A stretch of DNA of 64,000 nt from Verrucomicrobiales bacterium (GCA_027488845.1 JAIYBC010000041.1:100105-164104); one strand, 5' to 3'. Numbered from the stretch's first letter, positions 20,153 to 29,679 are shown. Notes: generated by a model from the letters alone, not told the origin. Numbers and translations are program-made.

Positions 20153-21000
20153 GATGTGTGCCCAAGCCCCGGGAGGTTGGGTTTCGGCGGACGCCGGAAG
20201 CGCGTCGGGGGCCGATGGCGGGGCGGCTTGGGCGTTGGGCGCCGTCCCCGGCTTCTTGTTGTCGCGGTGTTGAGGTTTGATGGCGTTGGTTCCTGTGCGG
20301 GTCGGAATTGGGGAGAGGTTTGCGGCGGGGAGAGGGGTCAGGCGGTGCGTCGAAGCCGTTGTCCGCGCCCGAATACAAGGAGTCCGCCCCAGGGCTGTGC
20401 GGAGCGACGGGGGTGGCCGACGGGGGAAGAGGGGAAAGGCCACCGGGAGGACTTGGGACCAGCGGACTGAGTGTCCACGGGTCGGGGCGACGAGAAGACG
20501 GCTGGGCAACCCGGAGACCGGAAATGGCTCCAACCGGATCGAAAGCCCTGTAAATACCTGAAAATCAACAGTTCCACGCGCCCGGGAGACCTCGGGCTGG
20601 GGTGCCGGTTACACGGAGTAAACCAACCGGTGGCGTGAACTGGTGAGCGGTGATGTCAGGGGAGTAAGGAGCGCCTTTGGGCGACCGTTCCGCGCAGAAC
20701 CGGCCGGGCCACGGGAGGGGCGGGCACAGGGAAGCGCTGGCGCGCTCCCTCAGCCGGGATCATCGAATCCGACTGCGAGCAAAGATGAACTCGACGTGGA
20801 AACGCCGAAGTGTCACCGGGGGGAACCGGATCCGAAGTCGAAACGGTCCACTCCCACAGAGAATGGGTTCTATCGCCGGAAGTTTCCGGCTCTCGACTTC
20901 TCCCCTTTCCCTGGATTGCAGCATGGCGCTCAACGGACAGCGGCCTTTGAGGGAAGACCGGCCCGTGGGATGCAGCCAGGGGGAAACCGAAGGAGGGAGA
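20153..21000. other. Long intergenic region, nothing firmly recognised
   Basis: 848 bases between the carboxylase-like gene and the DUF1080 gene. The left ~380 bases may code for an N-terminal extension of the carboxylase-like protein (open frame, proline-rich, no ATG). The rest contains a stretch of lower GC near 20,760-20,930. I found no RNA gene, terminator or array. Confidence 0.45.
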
Positions 21001-21702
21001 TCAGTCCAGCCTGCGCAGCCAGATGTTCCGGTAACGGACGGGATTGCCGTGGTCCTGGAGCATCAGGGGACCGGTGGGGGTCGCACCGCTGAACTTGGCC
21101 GAGGTGGTGGCGTCGCCCTTGATCGGGATGTGGTCCTGCACGAGCACGCCGTTGTGGAACACGGTGAAGGAACCGGGCGTCACCGATCCGTCGGCCGCGG
21201 GCTTGGGCGGATGGAAGACGATGTCGTAGGACTGCCATTCCCCGGGCTTCCGGCTGGCGTTCACCTTGGGGGCGTTGTGTCCGTAGAAGGCCGCGGCCTG
21301 GCCGTTGGAGTAGGTCGGGTTGTTCCACGAATCCAGCACCTGGATCTCATAGCGGCCCTGGAAATAGACCCCGCTGTTGCCGCGGCCCTGGCCCTCGCCC
21401 TTCGCCTCCGCCGGGCTGGCCCACTCGATGTGCAACTGGATCGCGCCGAACTCCTCGCGGGTCAGGATGCTTTTCCCGGCCATCTCGGCGTATCCGTCGA
21501 CGACCTTCCACTTGGACTCGCCTCCGTCTTCGCTCTTCCACTTGGACAGGTCCTTGCCGTCGAAGAGGACCACGGCGTCCGAAGGCGGCGAGCCGGCGGT
21601 GCCGGGCGTGACCATCGGCGGTACGGGGTCGGCTGCGTGGAGGAACAGGGCGGTGGCGGCGAGGGCCAGCATTGACCGGCGCATCGGGAGGCGGGGACGC
21701 AT
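21001..21702 (-). CDS. Secreted DUF1080 (3-keto-disaccharide hydrolase-like) protein
   Basis: 233 residues. A signal peptide of ~23 residues (basic MRPRLPMRRS, then LALAATALFLHA) is followed by a single DUF1080 domain: VVLFDGKDLSKWK, KWKVVDGYAEM, a QLHIEWASP strand, GNSGVYFQGRYEIQVLDSW and the closing IWLRRLD. DUF1080 is a concanavalin-like beta-sandwich abundant in Verrucomicrobiota and Planctomycetota; some members hydrolyse 3-keto-glycosides. It is predicted to act in the periplasm or outside on plant- or algal-derived sugars. It stands alone, with repeat DNA upstream between it and ppk. Confidence 0.92.
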   Translation of the reverse strand: MRPRLPMRRSMLALAATALFLHAADPVPPMVTPGTAGSPPSDAVVLFDGKDLSKWKSEDGGESKWKVVDGYAEMAGKSILTREEFGAIQLHIEWASPAEAKGEGQGRGNSGVYFQGRYEIQVLDSWNNPTYSNGQAAAFYGHNAPKVNASRKPGEWQSYDIVFHPPKPAADGSVTPGSFTVFHNGVLVQDHIPIKGDATTSAKFSGATPTGPLMLQDHGNPVRYRNIWLRRLD

Positions 21703-21770
21703 CGGTTGACGATGAACTTGGGAAGGCCGGCTGTCAGGTGGACTTTGGCGGGATGGAGATGTTGGGGAAG

Positions 21771-21923
21771 TCTTCAGTTTTCAGATGGAGCAGCGAGCAA
21801 GCGTAGGATCGAGAGCAGGAGCGCGGAGTTGGGCTGACGACAAACGCGAACAACGGACAACGGGCGACCAGTCACGGACGACGGCCAACGAACAACCCCT
21901 CCGTGCCCTCCGTGTCTCCGTGG
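21771..21923. repeat. Composite heptad-repeat element, copy 2
   Basis: Modules in the order TTCAGTTTTCAG (21,772-21,784), GAGCAGCGAGCA..GAGAGCAGGAGCG (about 21,788-21,828), ACAACGG/GGCGACC (21,850-21,893), and CTCCGTG units (21,897-21,923). The first three match the element at 7650-7753 in order and orientation, with 19 identical bases at 21,850-21,868. It fills most of the gap between the DUF1080 gene and ppk, so their divergent promoters are next to or within it. Confidence 0.7.
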
Positions 21924-22014
21924 CCCATCCCAAGCCGCGGAAAGGCGGGATCCGTCCGTTTGAAACGTCACTTTCGGAGAATCCGGCTCGGCGTTAGGCT
22001 CGGCGGCCGTCCGA

Positions 22015-24204
22015 ATGCCCCCGATCTCCCGAAAGCGCTCCGCCGCGACTGCGGCCCTGGTCCCGACGTCTCCGGCGCCGGCGCCGAGCCCATTCCTGAA
22101 CCGCGAGCTCTCCTGGCTGGAATTCAACCAGCGGGTCCTCGAGGAGGCCCAGGATCCGGGGGTTCCCCTGCTGGAAAGGGTGAAGTTCCTCGGCATCACC
22201 CATTCGAACCTGGACGAGTTCTTCGAGGTGCGGGTCGCCGGATTGAAGCAGCAGGTGGAGACCGACAGCGCCGAGGCGGGACCCGACGGGATGTCGCCGG
22301 CCCGCTGCCTCCGGGCGGTCTCACGGCGGGTGCGGACGATGATGGGCGACGCCGGCCGATGCTGGAGCGAGCAGCTGCAACCGGCGTTGGAGGCGGCGGG
22401 ATTCCGGTTCCTGCGGCCGGAGACGCTGGACGAGGCGGACCGGCTTTGGCTCGACGGCTATTTCCGCGAGAAGGTGCATCCGGTGCTGACGCCGTTGGCC
22501 GTCGATCCGTCGCATCCCTTCCCCCAGCTGCTGAACAAGTCGCTGAACCTGATCACCCGGATCCGGATCGGCAGCGGACGCGACGAGACGCGGCGCTTGG
22601 CCATCGTGCAGGTCCCGCGGGTGCTGCCGGCGCTGATCCGGCTTCCGCGTCCGGACGGCGAACGCGACCACGTGTTCCTCTCCGACCTGATCGGCATGCA
22701 CCTGGCCGAGCTGTTCGCGGGGACGGAGCCGGTGGGGCATTGGCTGTTCCGGGTGACCCGGAACAGCGAGCTGTACATCGACGAGGAGGAGGTCTCGAAC
22801 CTGTTGAAGGCGGTCGAGGCCGAGCTGCACAACCGCCGCAAGGGCGAGGCGGTGAGGCTGGAGATCTCCGCGGGATGTCCGGAGGACATCCGGGAGGAGC
22901 TGGTCGGGACGCTCGGGCTCGGATCCCAGGACGTGTACGAGGTGGAGGCGCTGCTGGCGCCGGGCCGGTTGCTGGGAATGCTCGAGGGCGAGCTTCCGCG
23001 CGAGTTGCTGGATCCCCACTTCATCGCGCCGGTCGCCGCGGCGGCGCGCGGCCGCCGGGACCTCTTCGAGGCCATCCGCGGGGGGGACATGCTGCTGCAC
23101 CATCCCTTCGAGACGTTCGACACGGTGGTGCGGTTCCTCCAGCAGGCGGCGGAGGATCCGCGGGTGCTCGCCATCAAGCAGACCCTGTACCGCACCGGCG
23201 GCGACCGCCGGATCGTCGGTGCGCTGATGGACGCGGTGAAGAACGGCAAGCAGGTCACCGCGGTGGTCGAGCTGAAGGCGCGGTTCGACGAGGCCAACAA
23301 CATCGCGTGGTCGCGTCGGCTCGAGGAGGCCGGCGTCCATGTCGTGTACGGGCTCGTCGGGTACAAGATCCACGGGAAGACGTCGCTGGTGGTGCGGAAC
23401 GACCCGGACGGGATCCGCCGGTACGTCCACCTGGGGACCGGCAACTACAACGCCTCCACGGCACGGTTCTACACCGACGTGGGCCTGCTGACCTGCCGTC
23501 CGGAGTTCGGCGAGGACGCGACGCACCTGTTCAACATGCTGACCGGCGTGTGCCAGCCGCGGCCGATGCGGAGCCTGGTGCTGGCGCCGTTCGACCTGCA
23601 CGACCACGTGGGCCGGCTGATCGCCCGCGAGCGGGACCTGGCGCGGCGTGGGCTTCCGGGCCGGATCGTCGCCAAGATGAACGCGCTCGTGGACGAGGAG
23701 ACGATCCGTTCGCTGTACGAGGCGTCGCAGGCCGGCGTCGAGATCGACCTGGTCATCCGCGGCGTGTGCTGCCTCCGGCCCGGCGTGCCGGGGCTCAGCG
23801 ACCGCATCCGCGTCCGGAGCATCGTGGACCGGTTCCTCGAGCACAGCCGTCTCTGGCACTTCGGCAACGCCGGCCAACCCGAGGTGTGGGTGACGAGCGC
23901 CGACTGGATGCCGCGGAACTTCTTCAAGCGGATCGAGGTGGCCTTCCCGCTGTTGGACGGACGCATCCGCGACCGCGTGATCCACGAGATCCTCGAGCTG
24001 CCGCTGGCCGACAACGTGAAGGCGAGGCTGCTCCAGCCGGACGGATCCTACGTGCGGGCGGCGAGGGGTCCGGGCCTGGAGATGGTCCGTTCGCAGGAAC
24101 GGTTCATGGACCTGTCCCGCAGCCCATCCGCAGGCAAGCGCGGACGGACGGGCCGGCCGGCGCTCCGGGTGCGACCCGCCCCGGATGCCTCCGGACGACG
24201 TTGA
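22015..24204 (+). CDS. ppk1: Polyphosphate kinase 1
   Basis: 729 residues, the usual length for PPK1, which reversibly transfers the terminal phosphate of ATP to long-chain polyphosphate. The N domain begins FLNRELSWLEFNQRVLEEA; the catalytic C domains carry the autophosphorylated histidine in RRYVHLGTGNYN (H472) and the second essential histidine in FLEHSRLWHFGN (H610). KQTLYRTGGD, ELKARFDEANNI and VDEETIRSLYEASQAG are further family blocks. The start is the ATG at 22015, giving a short Ser/Ala/Pro-rich leader before the conserved region. The last ~35 residues are a basic tail. A carboxylesterase gene follows in the same direction 98 bases on. Confidence 0.97.
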   Translation: MPPISRKRSAATAALVPTSPAPAPSPFLNRELSWLEFNQRVLEEAQDPGVPLLERVKFLGITHSNLDEFFEVRVAGLKQQVETDSAEAGPDGMSPARCLRAVSRRVRTMMGDAGRCWSEQLQPALEAAGFRFLRPETLDEADRLWLDGYFREKVHPVLTPLAVDPSHPFPQLLNKSLNLITRIRIGSGRDETRRLAIVQVPRVLPALIRLPRPDGERDHVFLSDLIGMHLAELFAGTEPVGHWLFRVTRNSELYIDEEEVSNLLKAVEAELHNRRKGEAVRLEISAGCPEDIREELVGTLGLGSQDVYEVEALLAPGRLLGMLEGELPRELLDPHFIAPVAAAARGRRDLFEAIRGGDMLLHHPFETFDTVVRFLQQAAEDPRVLAIKQTLYRTGGDRRIVGALMDAVKNGKQVTAVVELKARFDEANNIAWSRRLEEAGVHVVYGLVGYKIHGKTSLVVRNDPDGIRRYVHLGTGNYNASTARFYTDVGLLTCRPEFGEDATHLFNMLTGVCQPRPMRSLVLAPFDLHDHVGRLIARERDLARRGLPGRIVAKMNALVDEETIRSLYEASQAGVEIDLVIRGVCCLRPGVPGLSDRIRVRSIVDRFLEHSRLWHFGNAGQPEVWVTSADWMPRNFFKRIEVAFPLLDGRIRDRVIHEILELPLADNVKARLLQPDGSYVRAARGPGLEMVRSQERFMDLSRSPSAGKRGRTGRPALRVRPAPDASGRR

Positions 24205-24302
24205 CGGCGCCGGAGTCGGCGGAGACCGCGGTGGGACTTCGGGATTGTGTCGCAGGGCACGGGGTCGGACTTTCCCGCGGTCGGATCCACGAACGGACAC
24301 CC

Positions 24303-24941
24303 ATGGCCTCCACCCTCGACACCCTTTCCATTCCCGCCACGCAGCGGCCCGCGCGGGCCCTCCTGGTCGTCCTCCACGGCCTCGGGGACTCGGTGCACGG
24401 CTGGGACTGGCTGCCGGGCGCCCTGGACCTGCCCTGGATGGAATACCTCCTGGTGAACGCCCCGGACCCCTATTACGGCGGCTTCTCCTGGTACGACCTG
24501 CACGGGGACCAAGGAGTGGGGATCCGGCGCAGCCGCGGATTGCTCACCGGGCTGCTTGAGGACCTGGTGGCGCGCGGGAGGGATCCGCGGACGATCGGGC
24601 TGCTCGGGTTCTCTCAGGGTTGCCTGATGACCTTCGACGCAGGCCTGCGGCTGAAGGCGCCGTTGGGAGCGCTGGTGGGCATCAGCGGCTACATCCACGA
24701 GCCGGCCGTCCTGCTCGGTGAGCTGGGACCCGAGGCGAAGAGCGTCCCTGCGCTTTTCACCCACGGGACGCGGGATCCGATCGTCCCGATGCTTCCGGTG
24801 CGCGGCCAGGCCGAGCAGCTGAAGTCGGCGGGACTCGACCTGACGTGGCGTGAGTTCGAGAAGGTGCACACGGTGGCCGGCGAACCCGAGGTGGCGGTGA
24901 TCCGGGAGTTCCTGGTCCGGCATCTGGGTCGTTTGGGCTGA
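24303..24941 (+). CDS. Phospholipase/carboxylesterase family alpha/beta hydrolase
   Basis: 212 residues. The alpha/beta hydrolase fold is complete: LLVVLHGLGDS with the oxyanion-hole HGLG near residue 24, nucleophile S104 in GLLGFSQGC, acid D158 in THGTRDPIVP and H189 in EKVHTVAGE. The sequence matches the acyl-protein thioesterase/YpfH-like carboxylesterase group, which acts on esters of short or medium chain; the actual substrate is unknown. No signal peptide, so cytoplasmic. It lies between ppk1 and the DTW-domain gene on the same strand with gaps of 98 and 54 bases and may be co-transcribed with either. Confidence 0.93.
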   Translation: MASTLDTLSIPATQRPARALLVVLHGLGDSVHGWDWLPGALDLPWMEYLLVNAPDPYYGGFSWYDLHGDQGVGIRRSRGLLTGLLEDLVARGRDPRTIGLLGFSQGCLMTFDAGLRLKAPLGALVGISGYIHEPAVLLGELGPEAKSVPALFTHGTRDPIVPMLPVRGQAEQLKSAGLDLTWREFEKVHTVAGEPEVAVIREFLVRHLGRLG

Positions 24942-24995
24942 GACGCTTTCCGCGCGCCCGGACTCCACCGGCGGTGTGCGCCGGACCTTGCCCCC

Positions 24996-25790
24996 ATGTC
25001 ACGAAGCGTCGTCCTCTCCGGCACCGAACGGTGCGAACGGTGCATGCTGCCCCTGAGGTGGTGCGTCTGCGACGCCGTGGAGCCGGTCCATTCCGACCTG
25101 CGCGCCGACATCCTGCTGCACACCCGCGAGCAGTGGCGTCCGACCAGCACCGGCAAGCTGATCGAGCGGGCGCTGGCGGGAGCGAGGACGCACATCCACA
25201 GCCGCACCGAGCCGATCGGGCGTGAGACCCTGGTCGAACCGGGGCGCGCGCTGTGGATCCTGCATCCGAGGGGCGCGATGATCCCGGCGGAACAGCTGGC
25301 GGCCACGGATCCGGCGGGGGTGCAGGTGCTGTTGATCGACGGGAGCTGGGGCGAGGCCTCGCGGGTGGTGACCGCCGTGGAGCACTGGGGTCGCCTGGTC
25401 CGGCTGCCGCTGTCAGGGGAGAGCCGCTACTGGCTGCGGGAACAGCAGGGCGAGGGCAACCTCTCGACCGTGGAGACGCTGATCGGCCTGCTGGAACTGA
25501 TGGGCAGGCGGGAGGAGGCGGGGAAGCTGCGCCTGCATTTCGAGCTGCACGTCTATGCGGCGCTCCGTTCGCGGGGACGGAAGGCCTTGGCCGCGGAGTA
25601 CCTTTCGGGTTCACCGATCCGGAACGCACTTCCGACGCTGCTGGAACGGCTGCACGAGCGGCGTCCAAACACCGAGTCGGAAGCCCGGCGCGGGATGGCT
25701 CGGGGGGAGCGCTGGGGCCGGATCGCGGGCGGGCCGGCGCGGGAGGCGGAAACGGAGGAGGAGGACGGACCGCGGGAGGATCAGCCGTAG
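24996..25790 (+). CDS. DTW-domain tRNA-uridine aminocarboxypropyltransferase
   Basis: 264 residues. DTW-domain (TapT/TuaA-type) enzymes transfer the aminocarboxypropyl group of SAM to uridine in tRNA, giving acp3U. The sequence shows the N-terminal cysteine cluster CERCMLPLRWCVC, the HTREQWRPTSTGKL block, the signature strand LLIDGSWGEASRV (a variant of the DGTW motif), and YWLREQQGEGNLSTVET, all in the family order. A basic/acidic tail of ~40 residues (from EARRGMARGERW) is extra. The 3' end overlaps by 10 bases the convergent response-regulator gene, so no terminator lies between them. Confidence 0.9.
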   Translation: MSRSVVLSGTERCERCMLPLRWCVCDAVEPVHSDLRADILLHTREQWRPTSTGKLIERALAGARTHIHSRTEPIGRETLVEPGRALWILHPRGAMIPAEQLAATDPAGVQVLLIDGSWGEASRVVTAVEHWGRLVRLPLSGESRYWLREQQGEGNLSTVETLIGLLELMGRREEAGKLRLHFELHVYAALRSRGRKALAAEYLSGSPIRNALPTLLERLHERRPNTESEARRGMARGERWGRIAGGPAREAETEEEDGPREDQP

Positions 25791-27061
25791 ACGAGGAGCG
25801 TCTGGTTGATGGGCTGGATGCGGTGGTGGTTGCGCAGCTTGTCGATGTAGGTCTCGGTGAGCTGCTGTCCCTCGGGGATCAGGAGCAGGCCGCTGGCGGT
25901 GTAGATGCCGCGGGCGACGATCATGCCGGGGTGGAGTTCGGAGAGGAGGACCTCGCGTTCCTTGCGCGGGATGGTGGCGGACGGAAGCGCGCGGAGGAAC
26001 ACCCGGACCGCCTCGGGATCGAAGCGCCAGCCGCTGCCGAGGCGCACCCGTTCGGAGGCGTCGGCCGAGCTGCCCTGGCATTCCGCGTAGCCCACGGCGA
26101 CGGCCAGGAGGCGGGCCAGCCAGGGGATCTGGTCGCCGGCGAGACGGTCCGGGTAGCCGCGTCCGTCGAACTGCTCGTGATGTCCGCGGATGATGCGGCC
26201 GACGTCCTTGAGGTTGGCGACGAAGTCGGCCAGCTCCTCGCCCATGGCGGGGTGCTGTTCCATGAGGATGCGTTCGGCGTCGGCGAGGGTCGCGGGCTCG
26301 TGCTGCCACTTGCGGATCAGGCCACGCGGCACGCCGACGAGGCCGATGTCATGGAGCCAGGCGGCGATCTCAAGCGACTGGCGCTGGTCGTCGGGAAGAT
26401 GGAGCACCTCGGCCATGGCGCGGCAGAGGGAGAACACGCGACGGGCCTGGGTTCCGAGCGTCGGGTAGAAGGTCTGCATGACCTTCAGGCAGAGTTCCAC
26501 GGAATGGTGGAGGTTCTGCTGGAGGGAGAAGTTCAGCTCGTTGAGCCGTGCGTTCTGGGCCTCCTCGGAGTTGACGCGTTCCTCGAGCTGCCGGTTGAGG
26601 GCCACGAGCTGCTCGTTCATGGCGAGCGTGGTGGCCTGGAGGACGGTGTTGCGGGTGATCAGCTCGTGCCGCTGGACCGCGTTCTTGACGGTGGCGAGCA
26701 GCTCCTCGCGCAGCCAGGGCTTCACGATGAACCGGTAGATCTCGCCCTTGTTGATGGCGTCGATGACGGTGTCGAGGCTCAGGACGGCGGTGATCAGGAT
26801 CCGGGTCGCGTCGGGCTGCAGCTGCTTGGCGTGGGCCAGGAAGTCGAGGCCGGTCATGCCCGGCATCTGGAAGTCGGAGATGATGACGGAGAACGCCTCG
26901 GTCCGGACGATCTCGAGCGCCTTCTCGGGCGTGGAGCAGGTGACGACGCCGTACTTCTCCCGCCGCAGCGTCTCGCGGAGCGCCACCAGGACGATCTCCT
27001 CGTCGTCGACGATGAGGATCCGCTTCAGCGATTCTTCGATGCGTGTATGGCTGTCGGTCAT
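25781..27061 (-). CDS. Response regulator with HD-GYP-like output domain
   Basis: 426 residues. The receiver is complete: acidic pair in ILIVDDEE, phospho-acceptor in ISDFQMPGMTG (about residue 61), switch residue ITA, and lysine in VKPW. A coiled linker (about 140-190) leads to an HD-GYP domain with AAWLHDIGLVGVP, HPAMGEEL, HHEQFDGRGYP and GDQIPWLARLLAVAV. The usual VADxYDA, which supplies a metal ligand, reads VAVGYAE, so that ligand is missing and c-di-GMP phosphodiesterase activity is doubtful. The C-terminal ~70 residues form an additional domain often seen in this family. Its ATG overlaps the stop of the histidine kinase gene (ATGA), so it is the cognate partner, translated in a coupled way. 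Confidence 0.93.
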   Translation of the reverse strand: MTDSHTRIEESLKRILIVDDEEIVLVALRETLRREKYGVVTCSTPEKALEIVRTEAFSVIISDFQMPGMTGLDFLAHAKQLQPDATRILITAVLSLDTVIDAINKGEIYRFIVKPWLREELLATVKNAVQRHELITRNTVLQATTLAMNEQLVALNRQLEERVNSEEAQNARLNELNFSLQQNLHHSVELCLKVMQTFYPTLGTQARRVFSLCRAMAEVLHLPDDQRQSLEIAAWLHDIGLVGVPRGLIRKWQHEPATLADAERILMEQHPAMGEELADFVANLKDVGRIIRGHHEQFDGRGYPDRLAGDQIPWLARLLAVAVGYAECQGSSADASERVRLGSGWRFDPEAVRVFLRALPSATIPRKEREVLLSELHPGMIVARGIYTASGLLLIPEGQQLTETYIDKLRNHHRIQPINQTLLVYG

Positions 27062-29010
27062 CGGGCGGCGTCGAACAATTTGCGGAGCTTCTCCCCGAAC
27101 TCCGCCTCGGGCAAGTCGGGCGGCACCGTCAACGAGGCGTTCCGGATCCACGAGGTGTCCACCTCATCGGCGTTCCGGCCGACGATCTGGAGGATCGATT
27201 TCACGGGCGGACGCCGCTGGCGGACGTCGCGCAGGAGCTGGCCGGTCTTCTCGCCGGGGTCGTTGGAGACCTGCACGAGGACGGCGTCGAACTCGTAGTC
27301 GAGGGAGTCCAGGAGCTGGAGGGCGTGTTCCTCGCGGGACTCGGTGACCACGAAGTAGCCGCTGCGCCGGAGGAACTCGGTGGTGGTGTCGAGCGGGCGG
27401 CCGGGGACGCCGACGAGGAGGATGCTGCGGCGGCGGTGGCCGGAGTCCTCGGCCTGGCGTTCCTGTTCGGTGAAGTCGGCCTCCGGAAGCCAGAGCCGGA
27501 AGGTGGTGCCGACGCCCTCGGTGGAGTCGACGGAGATGGCCCCATGGTGCTTCTCGGCGAAGAGGCGGGCGTTGTACAGGCCGAGGCCGGATCCCTTGTT
27601 CACCGGCTTGGTGGTGAAGAACGGGTCGAAGATGTTGCCGAGGTTGCGGGAGGCGATTCCGAGCCCGTTGTCCTCGACGGCGAGGCAGACCGCGGGAAGG
27701 CGTGGGAACACCCCTTGGACGTGCGCGAGGACGGGCACCTCGAGGTGCCGGGTTGTGGAGGCCCGGAGACGGCCGCTGTGCGGCATGGCGTCCACGGCGT
27801 TCATGGCGAGGTTGAGGAACACCTGCCGCAGCTCCACGGCGTCCACGTAGACCGGCAGCGGCGAGGAGCAGGCCTGGACATCGAACTGGATGCGGCGCGG
27901 CACCACCTTGCGGACCAGTTCCGCGAGGTCGGTGACCTGCTCGTTGAGGTCCGAGTAGGCGTACTCGCCCGGACGTCCCTGGTGCAGGCTCAGCACCCTT
28001 CGGACGAGCTGGCTGGCCTGCATGGCGTTGCGCTTGATGAGGTCCATGCCGTCCCGCAGCGGGCCCTCGGCGTCGCCGGGCGGCTCGAGGGTCTCGGCGA
28101 GGGCGTGGATGCCCGCGAGGATGTTCCCGAAGTCGTGGGCGAGGCCCATCGTGAGGACGGCGAGGGTGTCGCGCCAGGCGGCGGAGCTGAGCCGGCGTTC
28201 GGCGATGGTCTGGCGGGAGACGTCGAGCCAGACGCCCTCGAAGCCGAGCAGCAGTCCGCCGTCGCTCCGGAGGGCCTGGCGGTGTTCGAGGACGTAGGCG
28301 ACCCGGCCGGTGCGGGCATGGCGCACGCGGAAGCTGGTGGACATGTTCACGCCGCTCTGGGCGGCGCGGCGGATCTGGTTCTGGACCTCCGCGAGGTCGG
28401 CCTCGTGGACGACGTTCCAGAAGGCGTCCGACCGGGTGGTCCATTCCGACAGCGGGATGCCGGTGAGTTCCTCCAGCCGCGGGCTGGCGTAGTGGAACGA
28501 CATGTCGGCGCGCTGGCTGAAGATGACCCCGGGCCAGCGGCGCATGAGGTTGTCGAGCTGCGCCTCGGTGCGGAGGAGCCGCAGCCGGAGAGCCCGTGAG
28601 GCGTCGTCCGCACCCTGCCCACCCGAGGTGCCATCCTCCTCCAGGTGCATCCGCGGCGGCAGCGTGGACTCGAGGTGGACGAAGATCGCGTCGCCGGATC
28701 GGGCGGTGTTGACCCGGACCCAACCGGGACGGGGCGGGGTCTCGCCCGGGAGCAGGACGGTGGCGAAGGGGCCGCCTTCGCGCAGCCAGGTGGCGAGGAT
28801 CTCGGACCAGAGCGGGACGCGGGCGCCGAGGACCTCGGCCAACGGGCGGCCGGCAAGGGCCTCCGCGGGTTGGCCGAGCCAGAGGCCGAAGGCGTCGTTG
28901 GAACTACGGATCCGTCCTTCCGGGTCCAGCACCGCCATTCCCGCGGTCAACCATGCCGGACGGTCCGGGTGCACCGGGACGGTGACGGGGTGGTCGTGGG
29001 CGGTTTCCAT
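27058..29010 (-). CDS. PAS-domain sensor histidine kinase with degenerate C-terminal receiver
   Basis: 650 residues from the ATG at 29010. Two PAS domains are likely (about residues 18-110 and 150-270, the second with PGVIFSQRADMSFHYASPRL), then the dimerisation helix with H-box MGLAHDFGNILAG near residue 292, N-box LNLAMNAVDAMPH, G1 VEDNGLGI, F-box FDPFFTTKP and G2 GSGLGLYNA: catalytically complete. The C-terminal ~130 residues resemble a receiver, but the acidic pair reads LLVGVP and the acceptor strand AVLVQVSND lacks the aspartate, so it should not be phosphorylated. There is no transmembrane helix, so the sensor is cytoplasmic. The gene overlaps the HD-GYP regulator by four bases. Confidence 0.92.
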   Translation of the reverse strand: METAHDHPVTVPVHPDRPAWLTAGMAVLDPEGRIRSSNDAFGLWLGQPAEALAGRPLAEVLGARVPLWSEILATWLREGGPFATVLLPGETPPRPGWVRVNTARSGDAIFVHLESTLPPRMHLEEDGTSGGQGADDASRALRLRLLRTEAQLDNLMRRWPGVIFSQRADMSFHYASPRLEELTGIPLSEWTTRSDAFWNVVHEADLAEVQNQIRRAAQSGVNMSTSFRVRHARTGRVAYVLEHRQALRSDGGLLLGFEGVWLDVSRQTIAERRLSSAAWRDTLAVLTMGLAHDFGNILAGIHALAETLEPPGDAEGPLRDGMDLIKRNAMQASQLVRRVLSLHQGRPGEYAYSDLNEQVTDLAELVRKVVPRRIQFDVQACSSPLPVYVDAVELRQVFLNLAMNAVDAMPHSGRLRASTTRHLEVPVLAHVQGVFPRLPAVCLAVEDNGLGIASRNLGNIFDPFFTTKPVNKGSGLGLYNARLFAEKHHGAISVDSTEGVGTTFRLWLPEADFTEQERQAEDSGHRRRSILLVGVPGRPLDTTTEFLRRSGYFVVTESREEHALQLLDSLDYEFDAVLVQVSNDPGEKTGQLLRDVRQRRPPVKSILQIVGRNADEVDTSWIRNASLTVPPDLPEAEFGEKLRKLFDAAR

Positions 29011-29151
29011 GGGTTCGGTACGGACCGGCTCCCGAAGGAGCGTTTGGGGAGACTTGTCGAGGGACCGATGGATGGCGAGACGGGAGATGCCGGGAACCGG
29101 TTCCCCACGAAACTTTCCCAAGAAGCCGGTTATCTTCCCAAGACGGCAGGC

Positions 29152-29679
29152 ATGAACTCCCCGATGAACCAGGACTGGTTGGATGAGGTGGCCCGTCGGC
29201 GACCGACCTCGGAGGAGGCCGCCGAATGGAAGCGGTCCATGGCGTCTCGTCCCCTGGAGGCCCGGCGTCTGGAGGAGGAATTGGCGCTCAACGCCCTGCT
29301 CGACGGACTTCCCCGTCCGGAGGCGTCGCCGCGCTTCGCCGAGGGAGTGCTGGCCGCGATCGACCGCGAAGAGGCGCGCCCGGGGCTGCTCGAACGACTC
29401 AAGTTTCTCGTCTTTCCCGCCTTCCTCCCGGCGCGCATTGCGGTGCTGGCGACGGCGTGCCTCGCGGTGGCCTTCGGATGGAGCCAATTCGGGGCGATGC
29501 GGCACGCGCGGGCACGGTTCCAGGCGAACCTCGCCCAGGAAGCCGCCGAGGTCTCGTTCGCGGCGGCGGTTCCGGGCGTCTCGGTCTTCGCCGACTACGA
29601 CGCGGTGCGTCTTTTGAGCACCCCGGTGGCGGCGGACGACATGGACCTGATGGAAGCGCTGCGGAGCGATGCGCCATGA
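29152..29679 (+). CDS. Anti-sigma-factor-like single-pass membrane protein
   Basis: 175 residues from ATG 29152. An N-terminal cytoplasmic part of ~85 residues rich in Glu/Arg/Leu (ARRLEEELALNALLDGLP) is followed by one transmembrane helix (about 97-115, PARIAVLATACLAVAFGW) and a short periplasmic tail. This layout is that of many anti-sigma or zinc-less anti-sigma-like proteins, but there is no ECF gene upstream; a sensor kinase is divergent. The stop overlaps the start of the DUF3106 gene (ATGA), indicating coupled translation. Confidence 0.65.
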   Translation: MNSPMNQDWLDEVARRRPTSEEAAEWKRSMASRPLEARRLEEELALNALLDGLPRPEASPRFAEGVLAAIDREEARPGLLERLKFLVFPAFLPARIAVLATACLAVAFGWSQFGAMRHARARFQANLAQEAAEVSFAAAVPGVSVFADYDAVRLLSTPVAADDMDLMEALRSDAP

